Source of the DNA: Rhodanobacter lindaniclasticus
Lineage (GTDB): Bacteria > Pseudomonadota > Gammaproteobacteria > Xanthomonadales > Rhodanobacteraceae
DNA: 62,790 bases
Direction of reading: 5' to 3'
Assembly: GCF_004799035.1 (NCBI RefSeq)
Contig: NZ_MWIO01000019.1
Location: 1 to 62,790 of the forward strand
A program made the translations under genes and the position numbers. This document shows positions 42,524 through 50,954 of this stretch, one piece after another. Below the pieces are notes generated by a model. It saw only the letters and a program-made list of their open reading frames with translations, was not told the DNA's origin and searched no databases. Within the stretch, counting starts at the first letter, position 1, and every line of letters begins with the position of its first letter.

Positions 42524-44578
42524 ATGTCCATCGCTTCGCGTGCAAGCTGGTTCGCCCTGGTCACCATCGCCGGGCTGTCGATCGCCACCCGCGTCCAGGC
42601 GCAACAGCCGCCCACCGCACGCGGCGGCGACGTCACCATTTACTCGCCCGCCGACTTCGCCGACAACGCGCCGGCCAACGCGTGGGACATGCTCTCGCGC
42701 CTGCCCGGCTTCGTCACCGTGGATGCCGACGAGGACGTGCGCGGCTACGCCGGCGCCCGCGGCAACGTGCTGATCGACGGCGCGCGCCCCACCAGCAAGC
42801 ACGAAGACACCAAGACCCTGCTCAAGCGCATCCCGGCCAGCGCGGTGGCACGCATCGAGCTGATCCGCGGCGGCGTGCCCGGCATCGACATGGCCGGCTA
42901 CGCCCTGCTCGCCAACGTGGTGCGCCGGCACGAGGCCACCAGCCAGTCCGCCATCGAGGCCGGCATGATGGCCGCCACCGACGGCTGGCTCGCGCCGAAG
43001 GGCCAGTGGGAATACGGCCGCCGCTGGGACGGCCACACGCTGGACCTGGCCGTGAAGCTCGATCCCGAACTGGACGACGACACCGGCCGCGGCCACATCG
43101 ACACCTTCGCACCCGACGGCACGCGGCAGCAGCGCGAGCGGCTGGACACGCGCACCATCAAGAACAAGGCCGAAGCCAGCGCCAGCTGGCGCCAGCCGCT
43201 GGCCGGCGGACAACTCACCCTCACCGGCGCAGCCCGCGGCGAACGCGCGCGCACCGACACCCGCATCGACGCGCTGGCCCCCGCCGAGGGCAGCGAGCGC
43301 GTGCACGAAAACGAGGACACCGACGAAGCCGAGGCCGGCGCGCGCTACGTGCGCGAGTTCGGCGAACGCACGCGGCTGGAACTGATGGCCACCCGCCACC
43401 AGGCCTGGCTGGACGATCGCGAGCGCTCGCACGAAGACTTTGATGACGAAACCTTCGATGAGCACACCCGCACCGCCGAAAGCATCGGCCGTATCGACCT
43501 CACCCACGCCTGGTCCGATGCGCTCACCCTCAACGGCTCGTTCGAAGGCGCGCGCAACACCCTGCGCAGCACCACCCGCCTGCAGCAGGACGGCATCGAC
43601 GTCGCCTTGCCCGGCTCCGACGTGCAGATCGCCGAGCGCCGCAGCGAAGCCGCCGCCGGCGCCACCTGGAAACCCGCGCCCGGCTGGATGCTCGACGCCG
43701 ACCTGAGGCTGGAACAATCCACCATCGCGCAAACCGGCGACTCGCCGCGCCAGCGCCACTTCACCTACCCCAAGCCGCGCCTGTCCGTGCAATGGGACGT
43801 GGACCCCAACGACCAGCTGCGGCTGGCGCTGTCGCGCGAAGTCGGCCAGCTCGACTTCGAAGACTTCGTCGCCTCCGCCTCGCTGGAAACCGACCGCATC
43901 AGCGCCGGCAACGCCGAACTCAAACCCGACCGCACCTGGCGCAGTGCCCTCACCTGGGAACACCAGCTCTGGCGCGACGCCGCCTTCACCCTGAGCTGGA
44001 CCCACGAGCGCATCAGCGACGTCGTCGACCGCGTCCTGGTGATCACCGACGACGACATCTTCGACGCCCCCGGCAACATCGGCAGCGGCCGCCGCGACAC
44101 CCTGTCGGTGGACGTATCGCTTCCGCTCGACGGCATCGGCTTCCACGGCGGCCGCCTCACCTCATCCATGCAATGGCGCCGCAGCCGCGTCACCGACCCC
44201 ACCACCGGCCAGCCCCGCCCCATCTCCGAGGAAAAGCCCGTCGAAGGCAGCATCGAACTCACCCAGGACCTGCCGGCCCTGCGCACCCACTGGGGCATCG
44301 AACTCGAACACATCGCCGAACGCAAGACCGAATACCGCTACGACGAGATCAAGCGCGAGTCGGAAGGCATGGGCTGGACTCTGTTCGTCGAACGGGAACT
44401 GGGCACGCACTGGCGCGTGCGGGCCGAGGCAACCGACCTGTTCGGACGGTGGTTCAGCGAAACAAAGAAGAAGTACGATGGACCGCGGTCAGTTGAGCCG
44501 CTGGAGGAGATCGAGCGACGCCGGCGGCGCTCGCCGGGGTTCGTGAGTCTGACGTTTCGGCGGAGCGTGGGGGGTTAG
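42524..44578 (+). CDS. TonB-dependent outer-membrane receptor
   Basis: 684 residues with signal peptide (SWFALVTIAGLSIATRVQA). A plug domain follows: PANAWDMLSRLPGFVTVDAD, NVLIDGARPTSKHEDTKTLL, RIPASAVARIELIRGGVPG. The remainder is a beta-barrel rich in alternating segments, with the usual late pattern LRLALSREVGQLDFEDF, KPDRTWRSALTWEHQLW and an aromatic/Arg end. Short for a siderophore receptor and missing the N-terminal signalling extension. Substrate unknown; divergent PepSY-two-component operon suggests metal or peptide responsive control. Confidence 0.88.
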   Translation: MSIASRASWFALVTIAGLSIATRVQAQQPPTARGGDVTIYSPADFADNAPANAWDMLSRLPGFVTVDADEDVRGYAGARGNVLIDGARPTSKHEDTKTLLKRIPASAVARIELIRGGVPGIDMAGYALLANVVRRHEATSQSAIEAGMMAATDGWLAPKGQWEYGRRWDGHTLDLAVKLDPELDDDTGRGHIDTFAPDGTRQQRERLDTRTIKNKAEASASWRQPLAGGQLTLTGAARGERARTDTRIDALAPAEGSERVHENEDTDEAEAGARYVREFGERTRLELMATRHQAWLDDRERSHEDFDDETFDEHTRTAESIGRIDLTHAWSDALTLNGSFEGARNTLRSTTRLQQDGIDVALPGSDVQIAERRSEAAAGATWKPAPGWMLDADLRLEQSTIAQTGDSPRQRHFTYPKPRLSVQWDVDPNDQLRLALSREVGQLDFEDFVASASLETDRISAGNAELKPDRTWRSALTWEHQLWRDAAFTLSWTHERISDVVDRVLVITDDDIFDAPGNIGSGRRDTLSVDVSLPLDGIGFHGGRLTSSMQWRRSRVTDPTTGQPRPISEEKPVEGSIELTQDLPALRTHWGIELEHIAERKTEYRYDEIKRESEGMGWTLFVERELGTHWRVRAEATDLFGRWFSETKKKYDGPRSVEPLEEIERRRRRSPGFVSLTFRRSVGG

Positions 44579-44605
44579 GAGGAAGCTGGTTCTTCGCCTC
44601 CTTGC

Positions 44606-45085
44606 CCGTCATCCCGGCGAAGGCACAATGCTGTCCGGACAAGTCCACGCCGTACGTCCATGGTGCCCCATTCCCATACTTCCCCCGGCCGTCATTCCCG
44701 CGAAAGCGCACTGCTGTCCGGAATAAATTTGAGGGTCCGTGGTTCCGGGGTTTCGATAACCTTCCCCGTCGTCATTCCTGCGAAGGCCGGAATCGCACTT
44801 GAACGACGAAAGGCGGCGCCACGTCTGGATCGCCCGACCAACGACCTTGGCTGGCCCTATGCTTTGCCGCATGGTCGAAGTGCGATTCCTGCCTTCGCAG
44901 GAATGACGAGCGGGAACAAGTGGATTTTTCGAGTCGGGATGGCCGGTTGCGGGTCGCGCGGCCTTGCGCCGCAATGTCGCCAACGCCAAGTGCCGGTTTA
45001 CTCCGGACAGCAGTGCGCGAAACGGGAATCCATGTTGCGGTGCTCCCGGCGAGCCACAATGGATTCCCGCTCTCGCGGGGATGAT
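44606..45085. repeat. Nested inverted-repeat block in a gene-free 570-base gap
   Basis: Between the receptor and the first toxin gene no coding region is supported. The area holds mirrored repeat units: 44771-44800 pairs with 44878-44907 (30 bases, one mismatch), and 44707-44727 pairs with 44997-45017 (21 bases, one mismatch). All carry variants of GTCATTCCCGCGAAAGC / GCTGTCCGGA. Outer, more degenerate units lie at about 44606-44640 and 45030-45085. Concentric pairing suggests repeated insertion or duplication of a REP-like unit; it could fold into one large cruciform. Confidence 0.8.
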
Positions 45086-45113
45086 GAGCACAGGCTTGAC
45101 CAGAACATCCTCA

Positions 45114-45142
45114 TTGACTGTGTGAAAACCACAGTTTACACT
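45114..45142 (+). promoter_or_regulatory. Promoter/operator of toxin-antitoxin pair 1
   Basis: TTGACT (45114-45119), 17-base spacer, TACACT (45137-45142). An inverted repeat ACTGTG/CACAGT (45117-45122, 45130-45135, 7-base centre) overlaps the -35 and spacer and fits an antitoxin operator. The -10 ends 6 bases before the toxin ATG, so the transcript would start at or next to the ATG, i.e. leaderless or nearly so. Confidence 0.7.
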
Positions 45143-45148
45143 CGGTCC

Positions 45149-45451
45149 ATGTTCGAGCTGGTCAAATCCGCGACCTTCGACACCTGGTTTCGAGGCCTGC
45201 GCGACGTTCGGGCCAGGGCCCGCATCGCGGCGCGACTCGATCGCATGGCCGATGGAAACTTTGGTGATGTCAAACCGGTTGGCCATGGCATCAGTGAATT
45301 GCGGATCGACTACGGACCCGGGTATCGGGTGTATTTCATCCTGCGTGGTTCGATCCTTGTAGTCGTGCTGGCGGGTGGCGACAAGCGTACCCAGCACGCA
45401 GACATCCAGACCGCCCGACGCATGGCATCCGATTGGGAGCGTGAATCATGA
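45149..45451 (+). CDS. RelE/ParE-superfamily toxin (HigB-like, Gp49 type)
   Basis: 100 residues of the DUF891/Gp49-like RelE group: FELVKSATFDTWFRGLRDVR, ARIAARLDRMADGNFGDVKP, GISELRIDYGPGYRVYFILR, VVLAGGDKRTQHADIQTARR. RelE-like members are ribosome-dependent mRNA endonucleases; Arg and Lys residues in RIDYGPGYRVYF and GGDKRTQ are the expected active-site area. The gene order is toxin first, and the stop overlaps the antitoxin start (ATGA). Repressed with its antitoxin at the palindrome upstream (inferred). Confidence 0.9.
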   Translation: MFELVKSATFDTWFRGLRDVRARARIAARLDRMADGNFGDVKPVGHGISELRIDYGPGYRVYFILRGSILVVVLAGGDKRTQHADIQTARRMASDWERES

Positions 45452-45753
45452 AAGGTGTGCGAGAGAATTTTTCCCGTTACGACACAGCCGACTACCTGAA
45501 GACCGAGGCTGACATCGCGGCCTACCTTGAAGCTTGCGCCGAGGAAGCACCCAACGATGCGACCTTCATGCTCAAGGCCTTGGGCACGGTGGCACGTGCG
45601 CGGAACATGAGCCAGTTGGCCGAAGCCACCGGCATGACCCGCGCGGGTCTCTACAAGGCGTTGTCCGGCGAGGGCAACCCGAGTCTGGCCAACACGATGA
45701 AGGTGGCGAAGGCGTTGGGGTATCGGCTGGCTTTGGTGCCGGATCACGATTGA
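45448..45753 (+). CDS. HigA-like addiction module antidote, XRE-type HTH
   Basis: 101 residues. N-terminal YDTADYLKTEADIAAYLEAC probably wraps the toxin; the C-terminal HTH is MSQLAEATGMTRAGLYKALS, EGNPSLANTMKVAKALGYRL, typical of putative addiction module antidote proteins paired with Gp49-like toxins. It neutralises the toxin and binds the operator. Four-base overlap with the toxin gene. Confidence 0.92.
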   Translation: MKGVRENFSRYDTADYLKTEADIAAYLEACAEEAPNDATFMLKALGTVARARNMSQLAEATGMTRAGLYKALSGEGNPSLANTMKVAKALGYRLALVPDHD

Positions 45754-45911
45754 GGCCGGATGGCACTCGACCTCAAGACGTCCATTTTCGACCCGAAGGT
45801 CACTTGGAATGCACTCTGACCCAGGTATCGGGATTTCATCCAGTCCGGGTTTCCGTCAAGGTTGTCCCCGATACGGATGGAGACCTCCATGCAGTGATCG
45901 CCTATGACGAT

Positions 45912-45940
45912 TTGCGTCATATAACGTTAAACGTTATAGT
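45912..45940 (+). promoter_or_regulatory. Promoter/operator of toxin-antitoxin pair 2
   Basis: TTGCGT (45912-45917), 17-base spacer, TATAGT (45935-45940). A perfect palindrome ATAACGTT-A-AACGTTAT (45921-45937) fills the spacer and touches the -10, as expected for HigA autorepression. The -10 ends 6 bases before the ATG at 45947 with no ribosome site, the same leaderless-type layout as pair 1. Confidence 0.8.
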
Positions 45941-45946
45941 TCTCCC

Positions 45947-46228
45947 ATGATCAGGAACTTTGCCGACAAGGAAGCGGAAAGAATCTGGCACGGCACGCCT
46001 TCGCGGCGTCTGCCCGCCGATATTCAATCCGTGGCACGTCGCAAACTGCGCATGCTCGGGAATGCCTCCGTGCTGGACGACCTGCGCGTTCCACCGGCTA
46101 ATCGTCTCGAAGCCCTCAAGGGCAATCGAAAAGGCCAGTACAGCATCCGGATCAATGATCAATGGCGTATCTGCTTCCGATGGATCGACGGTGACGCCCA
46201 CGACGTGGAAATCGTCGACTACCACTGA
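45947..46228 (+). CDS. higB: HigB-type RelE-family toxin
   Basis: 93 residues, the usual HigB size. MIRNFADKEAERIWHGTPSR, LPADIQSVARRKLRMLGNAS, PPANRLEALKGNRKGQYSIR and NDQWRICFRWIDGDAHDVEI are classic HigB; the conserved LEALKG, QYSIRINDQWRICF and final VEIVDYH hold the active-site His and Arg. Ribosome-dependent mRNA cleavage is known for this family. Toxin-first order with higA 16 bases downstream. No relation at sequence level to pair 1 beyond the fold. Confidence 0.94.
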   Translation: MIRNFADKEAERIWHGTPSRRLPADIQSVARRKLRMLGNASVLDDLRVPPANRLEALKGNRKGQYSIRINDQWRICFRWIDGDAHDVEIVDYH

Positions 46229-46244
46229 GACGAGCGGATTGACC

Positions 46245-46535
46245 ATGAAAACCCTGCCCAACATCCATCCCGGTGAAGTGCTGCTTGAGGAGTTCCTGGT
46301 ACCCATGGGCATCAGTCAGAACGCCTTGGCGCGTGCTGCCGGCGTGCCGCCGCGTCGCATCAACGAGATCGTGCTCGGCAAGCGCGGTGTCACGGCGGAT
46401 ACCGCGGTTCGGCTATCTGCCGCCCTGGGGACGAGCGAGCGATTCTGGCTCGGTCTGCAAGCGGACTTCGATCTGGAGGAAGCGCATCGCGTGCTTGGCA
46501 AGACGATCGAGCAGATCGAGCGCATTGCAGCGTAA
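46245..46535 (+). CDS. higA: HigA-type antitoxin
   Basis: 96 residues. NIHPGEVLLEEFLVPMGISQ is the diagnostic HigA N-terminus; NALARAAGVPPRRINEIVLG and RGVTADTAVRLSAALGTSER form the XRE helix-turn-helix; FWLGLQADFDLEEAHR completes the fold. HigA inhibits HigB and represses the operon. An earlier in-frame start in another frame overlapping higB is not supported. Confidence 0.94.
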   Translation: MKTLPNIHPGEVLLEEFLVPMGISQNALARAAGVPPRRINEIVLGKRGVTADTAVRLSAALGTSERFWLGLQADFDLEEAHRVLGKTIEQIERIAA

Positions 46536-46561
46536 AAGTCCGGGAACCAGGGAAGACAAAG

Positions 46562-46718
46562 GTCATTGGATCGAATGGCACTTACTTTAAGCCAAAACCT
46601 TCACTTCTCGTCATTCCCGCGAAAGCGGGAATCCAGTGCCTTTCAGGTTGCCAAGGGCGCTGGATCCCCGCTTTCGCGGGGATGACGAGCTTAAGTAAGT
46701 GCCATTCGTCATTGGATC
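46562..46718. mobile_element. MITE-like palindromic element with 11-bp direct duplication
   Basis: Terminal inverted repeats GAATGGCACTTACTTTAAGC (46573-46592) and GCTTAAGTAAGTGCCATTC (46689-46707) match apart from one extra T. Exact direct copies of GTCATTGGATC flank them (46562-46572, 46708-46718), looking like a target-site duplication. The interior is a REP hairpin (GTCATTCCCGCGAAAGCGGG and its mirror). No reading frame; mobility would need a transposase acting in trans. An 11-bp duplication is in the range known for IS4-type elements; the parent element is not in the window. Confidence 0.75.
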
Positions 46719-46778
46719 CTAACCATTCCTCCGTCCCATTTGGGTCCGCTCTGACCCGGGCTTCTCGGCTGGAACCGG

Positions 46779-48830
46779 TTATTTTGCGGTCGCTTCCCGC
46801 TTGCCCAGATACCAGTCGAACTTCATCGTGTCGTCCCAGTTCCTTCCCATTTTCGCGAGGATGGCTTCGCGCTGGATCGGCAGCAGGAATCGCTTCGCGA
46901 TCGCGTTGTCGATGGACGCGGCGGCGGCCTTCATGAAACCGTCGCGATTGCCGTAGCGTTCCTCGATCGACAGCCTGGGATCGTGTGCGGCCAGGCGTTC
47001 GGCACGCGTGTGGGCGAACGGGATGAAGGCACCGTAGAGGCTGGAAATGAAGCCGAAACGCGCGAGCTGCGGCGACGTCCAGTTCCAGGCGGTGTAGGTG
47101 CCGAGCGGCACCGAAGACATCGCGCCGCGCCAGCCGCCCAGCTCGTTGCCGTCGGCATCGACGGCCGGCACCAGCAGCGGATATCTCGCGCCCACGTGCA
47201 CCGGCTCGGTGATGATGCCCTCACGCGCAAAGTCGGGCCCCATGCGGATCTGCCACAGCGGCGGCGGACGGTCCGGCACGCGGATGCCCGGAATCGCCGG
47301 GAACTTCAGCTCGTCCGCGGGGACGAGCGTGACGCCCGGCACCGGGGCCGTCGTCGGCGGCGGCGCGATATCGTCGACCACCCACTTGCGAAGGTTCTCG
47401 AGCTGGGCATTCATGCCGTCGGCCAGGTCGACGTTGGCATTGTAGGGATAAGCCGCCTCCCTGCCCTTTTCGGTGAACTGGCCCGGAAACCTCAGCGCAT
47501 GCGCCACGCCGGCAAAGTAGTAAAGCTGGCTGTCCGCTCCCAGCGCGACCGGCTGCTTGCCGTCGGTGGTCGTCTGCAGCAGCGATGCGTTGCGTGCCCA
47601 GTATCCGGAGCTGCTGAGGATGTACATGATCTTCGGCACGGTGTGGTCCCGCGCCGCACGGTCCAGCAGACCGGCGTGGCCCTTGCCGTCGATATCCGGC
47701 GTCGGGACATCCGCGAAGGGATACAGGTCCACGGCGCGCAGGTTGCTCATCACCGAGTTGCCCGCCTCGCCAGGCAGCGCGTAACGGTGGTCGAAGGAGC
47801 CGCGACCCGAGCCGGCGGTGGTGATGAGCATGCCGTCGAACACGCGCTGGCCGTCCGGTCCGGTATTGAAGCCGTGGTAGACGAAGTCGCGCAGGAAGCG
47901 TCCGCCCTGCGAATAACCGAACGCGAAGACCGCAGTGGCGTCGCCGGGACGATCGTTGATGGCAGAGGGAATGTTCTTCGTCTTCAGATGCACCGCGAAA
48001 TCACGAAAGGCCGCCTCGCCAAGGCCCATCACCGCCGCATCCTCACCCTCGTAGACGAGGCTGAAGTACGCATCCGCAGCCGCAGGTTTATCCAGCACGA
48101 TGGCGCAGCGCGCGTCGTTCTTCTGTTCGACCGAAGCGGCCGCAAAATGCCACGACTTGCGTGGCACCACGGTGCCCGGATCGTCGAAGGTATTCAGCAA
48201 ACGAAGCACGGCCCTGGGCTGCTTGGCGTCGTGCGCGCAGTAAAAGCCGTTGTGCGGCAGATCGAAGGTCCTGCGGTCCGGCATCATTTCGTCTGCGGCG
48301 AAGGTGGCGCGCGCGGCGCTGTGCACGTGCGCAACGGGAACCTGGAGGCCGAACTTGCCGGGCTCCATCCGGGCCTGCCAACCCACCCACGCCAGCGAAT
48401 AGCCAAGCTTGAAGAAGGTCGGATCCGTCAGCTTCGTGACCTTGCCGGGCGACATCAGGTCAAGCCCGTCCTCGGTCTCGAAGAACATGCCGTCCATCTC
48501 CGTCCGCCCACGGTTCGCCACCTCGACCAACGTCGTGTGGTTGCCGCGAGCGGCATCGACGGGGCGAATGATCACGAACGGCCCGGAATACTCGACCAGG
48601 CCGCGCGCGTCGACCGGCGCAAAACGAATGTCGACGACATCGCGCGCCGAAGCGCTGCGCGGATCGATCGCGTAGTGGACGGTGCCACGCAGTACCTCAT
48701 ACGCGCCCGCCTTGCCAAAGGACTGCCCGCCCACCCAGGGCTGCCGGCTCGTGACCTCGACCGACGTGACCTCGGCGAGTGATGGCGAAGAGGCGAGAAA
48801 GCAGGCAAGCAGCAGAAAGTATTTGCGCAT
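46779..48830 (-). CDS. Exported alpha/beta hydrolase domain protein
   Basis: 683 residues with signal peptide (KYFLLLACFLASSPSLAE). The N-terminal ~230 residues are beta-rich (VTSVEVTSRQPWVGGQSFGK) and the catalytic part has the nucleophile elbow VFAFGYSQGGRFLRDFVYHG, with LYYFAGVAHALRFPG giving a likely His. This is the large uncharacterised group annotated alpha/beta hydrolase domain-containing (Abhydrolase_10); esterase activity in the periplasm is plausible. AAGGTG precedes the ATG. No obvious partner; the MITE lies just beyond its 3' end. Confidence 0.82.
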   Translation of the reverse strand: MRKYFLLLACFLASSPSLAEVTSVEVTSRQPWVGGQSFGKAGAYEVLRGTVHYAIDPRSASARDVVDIRFAPVDARGLVEYSGPFVIIRPVDAARGNHTTLVEVANRGRTEMDGMFFETEDGLDLMSPGKVTKLTDPTFFKLGYSLAWVGWQARMEPGKFGLQVPVAHVHSAARATFAADEMMPDRRTFDLPHNGFYCAHDAKQPRAVLRLLNTFDDPGTVVPRKSWHFAAASVEQKNDARCAIVLDKPAAADAYFSLVYEGEDAAVMGLGEAAFRDFAVHLKTKNIPSAINDRPGDATAVFAFGYSQGGRFLRDFVYHGFNTGPDGQRVFDGMLITTAGSGRGSFDHRYALPGEAGNSVMSNLRAVDLYPFADVPTPDIDGKGHAGLLDRAARDHTVPKIMYILSSSGYWARNASLLQTTTDGKQPVALGADSQLYYFAGVAHALRFPGQFTEKGREAAYPYNANVDLADGMNAQLENLRKWVVDDIAPPPTTAPVPGVTLVPADELKFPAIPGIRVPDRPPPLWQIRMGPDFAREGIITEPVHVGARYPLLVPAVDADGNELGGWRGAMSSVPLGTYTAWNWTSPQLARFGFISSLYGAFIPFAHTRAERLAAHDPRLSIEERYGNRDGFMKAAAASIDNAIAKRFLLPIQREAILAKMGRNWDDTMKFDWYLGKREATAK

Positions 48831-49076
48831 CGCGGCACCTTGAGTGGGAGACGAAGGAGGTGGGCGAGATTGCGGCTCGACCTGCGTCGACCCGCGACGG
48901 GCGACGTGCCTGGACTCAACCCCGCTGCACGAGGCTGGGCACCTGGGAGGGGTTGGTCAATCGGGATGCGACGAAGCGGGTGGAATAGCGGATCAAGCGG
49001 CGGATACGGCGATGAACGCGGGCACGACCTGGCGCTTCCGGTAATGACGTCCCCTGACGTGTCACACGGGGAAGGC
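48831..49076. other. Gene-free interval upstream of the exported hydrolase
   Basis: 246 bases holding the hydrolase promoter region and the 3' flank of the SDR gene. A GGAGG-containing purine stretch and a TGACG direct repeat (around 49048-49060) are visible, but no coding region, RNA or clear terminator. Confidence 0.5.
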
Positions 49077-49817
49077 TCAGACCATGCCCCCATTGGCGCG
49101 CAGCACCTGGCCGTTGATCCACGCACCATCGGGACCGGTGAGGAAGGCGACCGTCGCCGCAATGTCCTCGGGCGTGCCGAGACGTTCGAGCGGATTCATC
49201 TTCGACATGCGTTCGACCAGTTCCGGCGACTTGCCGTCCAGGAAAAGGGCGGTCGCGGTGGGCCCGGGCGCGACGGCATTGACGGTGATGTTGCGGCCCC
49301 GCAGTTCCTTGGCGAGGATGCCGGTCAGCGTCTCGACGGCAGCCTTCGTGGCGGCATAGACACCGTAGGTTTCGAGCTTGAGCCCGACGACGCTGGTCGA
49401 GAAGTTGACGATCCGGCCACCGTCGCGCAGACGCTTTGCGGCCTGGCGCAACGTGTTGACGGTACCCTTGAGGTTGACGGCGATCTGAGAGTCAATGAAG
49501 GCGTCATCGGCATCGGCCATCGGTGCCAGCCGCATGATGCCGGCGTTGTTGACCAGGACATCGATCCCGCCGAACGCGGCTTCCGTTTCGTCGAACAGCC
49601 GCGCCACCGCCGCTGCATCACTCACATCAGCCTGCGCGGCGAGGGCCGTGCCGCCGGCGGCCTTGATCTTGCCGACGATCTGTTCGGCCTCCCCGGCGCG
49701 CCCCGTGTAGTTCACGACCACCGCGAAGCCGTCCCTCGCCAGGCGCTGGGCGACTGCTGCGCCGATGCCGCGCGAGGCTCCGGTGACGATGGCAACCTTT
49801 CGGGAGATGTTGTTCAT
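49077..49817 (-). CDS. SDR-family oxidoreductase
   Basis: 246 residues, a classical short-chain dehydrogenase: KVAIVTGASRGIGAAVAQRL (TGxxxGIG cofactor site), DVLVNNAGIMRLA (NNAG), Ser in RIVNFSTSVVGLK, and YGVYAATKAAVE (YxxxK). Arg/Tyr after the first strand (VVVNYTGR) suggests NADP(H). Substrate unknown. Divergent from a LysR regulator across 126 bases, a common pairing in which the regulator controls the reductase. Confidence 0.93.
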   Translation of the reverse strand: MNNISRKVAIVTGASRGIGAAVAQRLARDGFAVVVNYTGRAGEAEQIVGKIKAAGGTALAAQADVSDAAAVARLFDETEAAFGGIDVLVNNAGIMRLAPMADADDAFIDSQIAVNLKGTVNTLRQAAKRLRDGGRIVNFSTSVVGLKLETYGVYAATKAAVETLTGILAKELRGRNITVNAVAPGPTATALFLDGKSPELVERMSKMNPLERLGTPEDIAATVAFLTGPDGAWINGQVLRANGGMV

Positions 49818-49943
49818 GGGGAAAACTCCTGTATTCGATCATGGGAACGGGATGGACGGGGGCATTGTCGTCATTCAAAGCGACTGGATAAATGCCTTGA
49901 ATTGGTTTGCAAATTCAATATCCATCAATAATCATCCATTCCC

Positions 49944-50861
49944 ATGGACCACCTCGATGCGCTCCACCTGTTTACGCGGATCGTCGAGCAACGCAGCTTC
50001 GGCCGTGCTGCCGATCAGCTGGACATTCCCCGCGCCACCGCCACCCACGCGATAAAGCAACTGGAAGCGCGGCTCGGCACCCGCTTGCTCGAACGCAGCA
50101 CGCGCCACGTCCGCCCGACGCCGGATGGCGAGGCCTTCTACGAGCGGTGCGTGCATGTATTGAGCGAACTGGACGACGCCGAGGCCTCGCTGCGCCACGC
50201 CGCATCCAACCCGCGCGGCATCCTGCGCGTGGACATGCATGGCACCCATGCGACCGGGATCGTCTTGCCGCGTATCCGCGAGTTTCGCGAGCGCTACCCC
50301 AACATCGACATCGTGATCAGCAGCGAAGACCGCCTGGTCGATCTGGTGCGCGAAGGCATCGACTGCGCCATCCGCGGCGGCACCGTGCGCGACTCGAGCC
50401 TCGTCGCGCGGCGATTGGCCGTCATCCCCGAAGTCACCTGCGCCAGCCCCGACTACCTGGCACGCTTCGGCACGCCGCGACACCCGTCGGAACTTGCCTC
50501 GCATCAGGCCGTGCAGTTCTTCAACTCCAGCGGCGGCCGCGCCTACCCGTTCGAATTCACCATCGACGGCAAATTACGCGAGGTCGAGCTCAAGGGCTGG
50601 CTCACCGTCAATTACGCCGAGAGCTACGTGGTTGCCGCGCGAAACGGCTGCGGCCTGATCCAGCTCCCGCGATACCACGTCGAAGACGACCTCCGCAGCG
50701 GCCACCTGATCGAGGTACTTGCCGACTTCAGCGGACCAGGCTTTCCAATCACCGCGCTCTACCCGCACCGCCGCCAGCTGTCACCACGCGTGCGCATCTT
50801 TCTTGATTGGGTCGGCCAGCTGTACGAAGAAGCCTTCGGACCAACGCAAGCGTCGACCTGA
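49944..50861 (+). CDS. LysR-family transcriptional regulator
   Basis: 305 residues. N-terminal winged HTH MDHLDALHLFTRIVEQRSFG, RAADQLDIPRATATHAIKQL; C-terminal effector domain (GILRVDMHGTHATGIVLPRI onward) of the CrgA/AaeR-like group. Divergent from the SDR gene. The intergenic region contains ATTCAA ... TTGAAT (49873-49878 and 49897-49902), a possible binding site. Confidence 0.93.
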   Translation: MDHLDALHLFTRIVEQRSFGRAADQLDIPRATATHAIKQLEARLGTRLLERSTRHVRPTPDGEAFYERCVHVLSELDDAEASLRHAASNPRGILRVDMHGTHATGIVLPRIREFRERYPNIDIVISSEDRLVDLVREGIDCAIRGGTVRDSSLVARRLAVIPEVTCASPDYLARFGTPRHPSELASHQAVQFFNSSGGRAYPFEFTIDGKLREVELKGWLTVNYAESYVVAARNGCGLIQLPRYHVEDDLRSGHLIEVLADFSGPGFPITALYPHRRQLSPRVRIFLDWVGQLYEEAFGPTQAST

Positions 50862-50954
50862 TGTCGCGGCCTGAAGCAACGTCATCAACTGCGATTGACG
50901 GAGAAACGATGCGTCTTCCCTGGATGCAGGAAGTGCCATTCGCCAGAGGCCAGG

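Noticed and set aside
42068..44146. Minus-strand extension upstream of the response regulator
   Set aside because: The response regulator starts at 42067; the extension is antisense to the TonB receptor and has no recognisable domain.
44578..44601. Stem-loop right after the TonB receptor stop as terminator
   Set aside because: Arms GGAGGAAG / CTTCGCCTCC pair only with a bulge and no T-run follows; too weak to call.
44579..45120. Repeats tested as a CRISPR array
   Set aside because: The units are mirrored rather than tandem, with irregular spacing and no constant spacer length; no cas genes are present.
50920..50950. AAGTGCCATTCG near 50,930 resembling the MITE terminal repeat
   Set aside because: Only about 11 bases match and no partner repeat or duplication is visible, so it may be chance or a degraded end.
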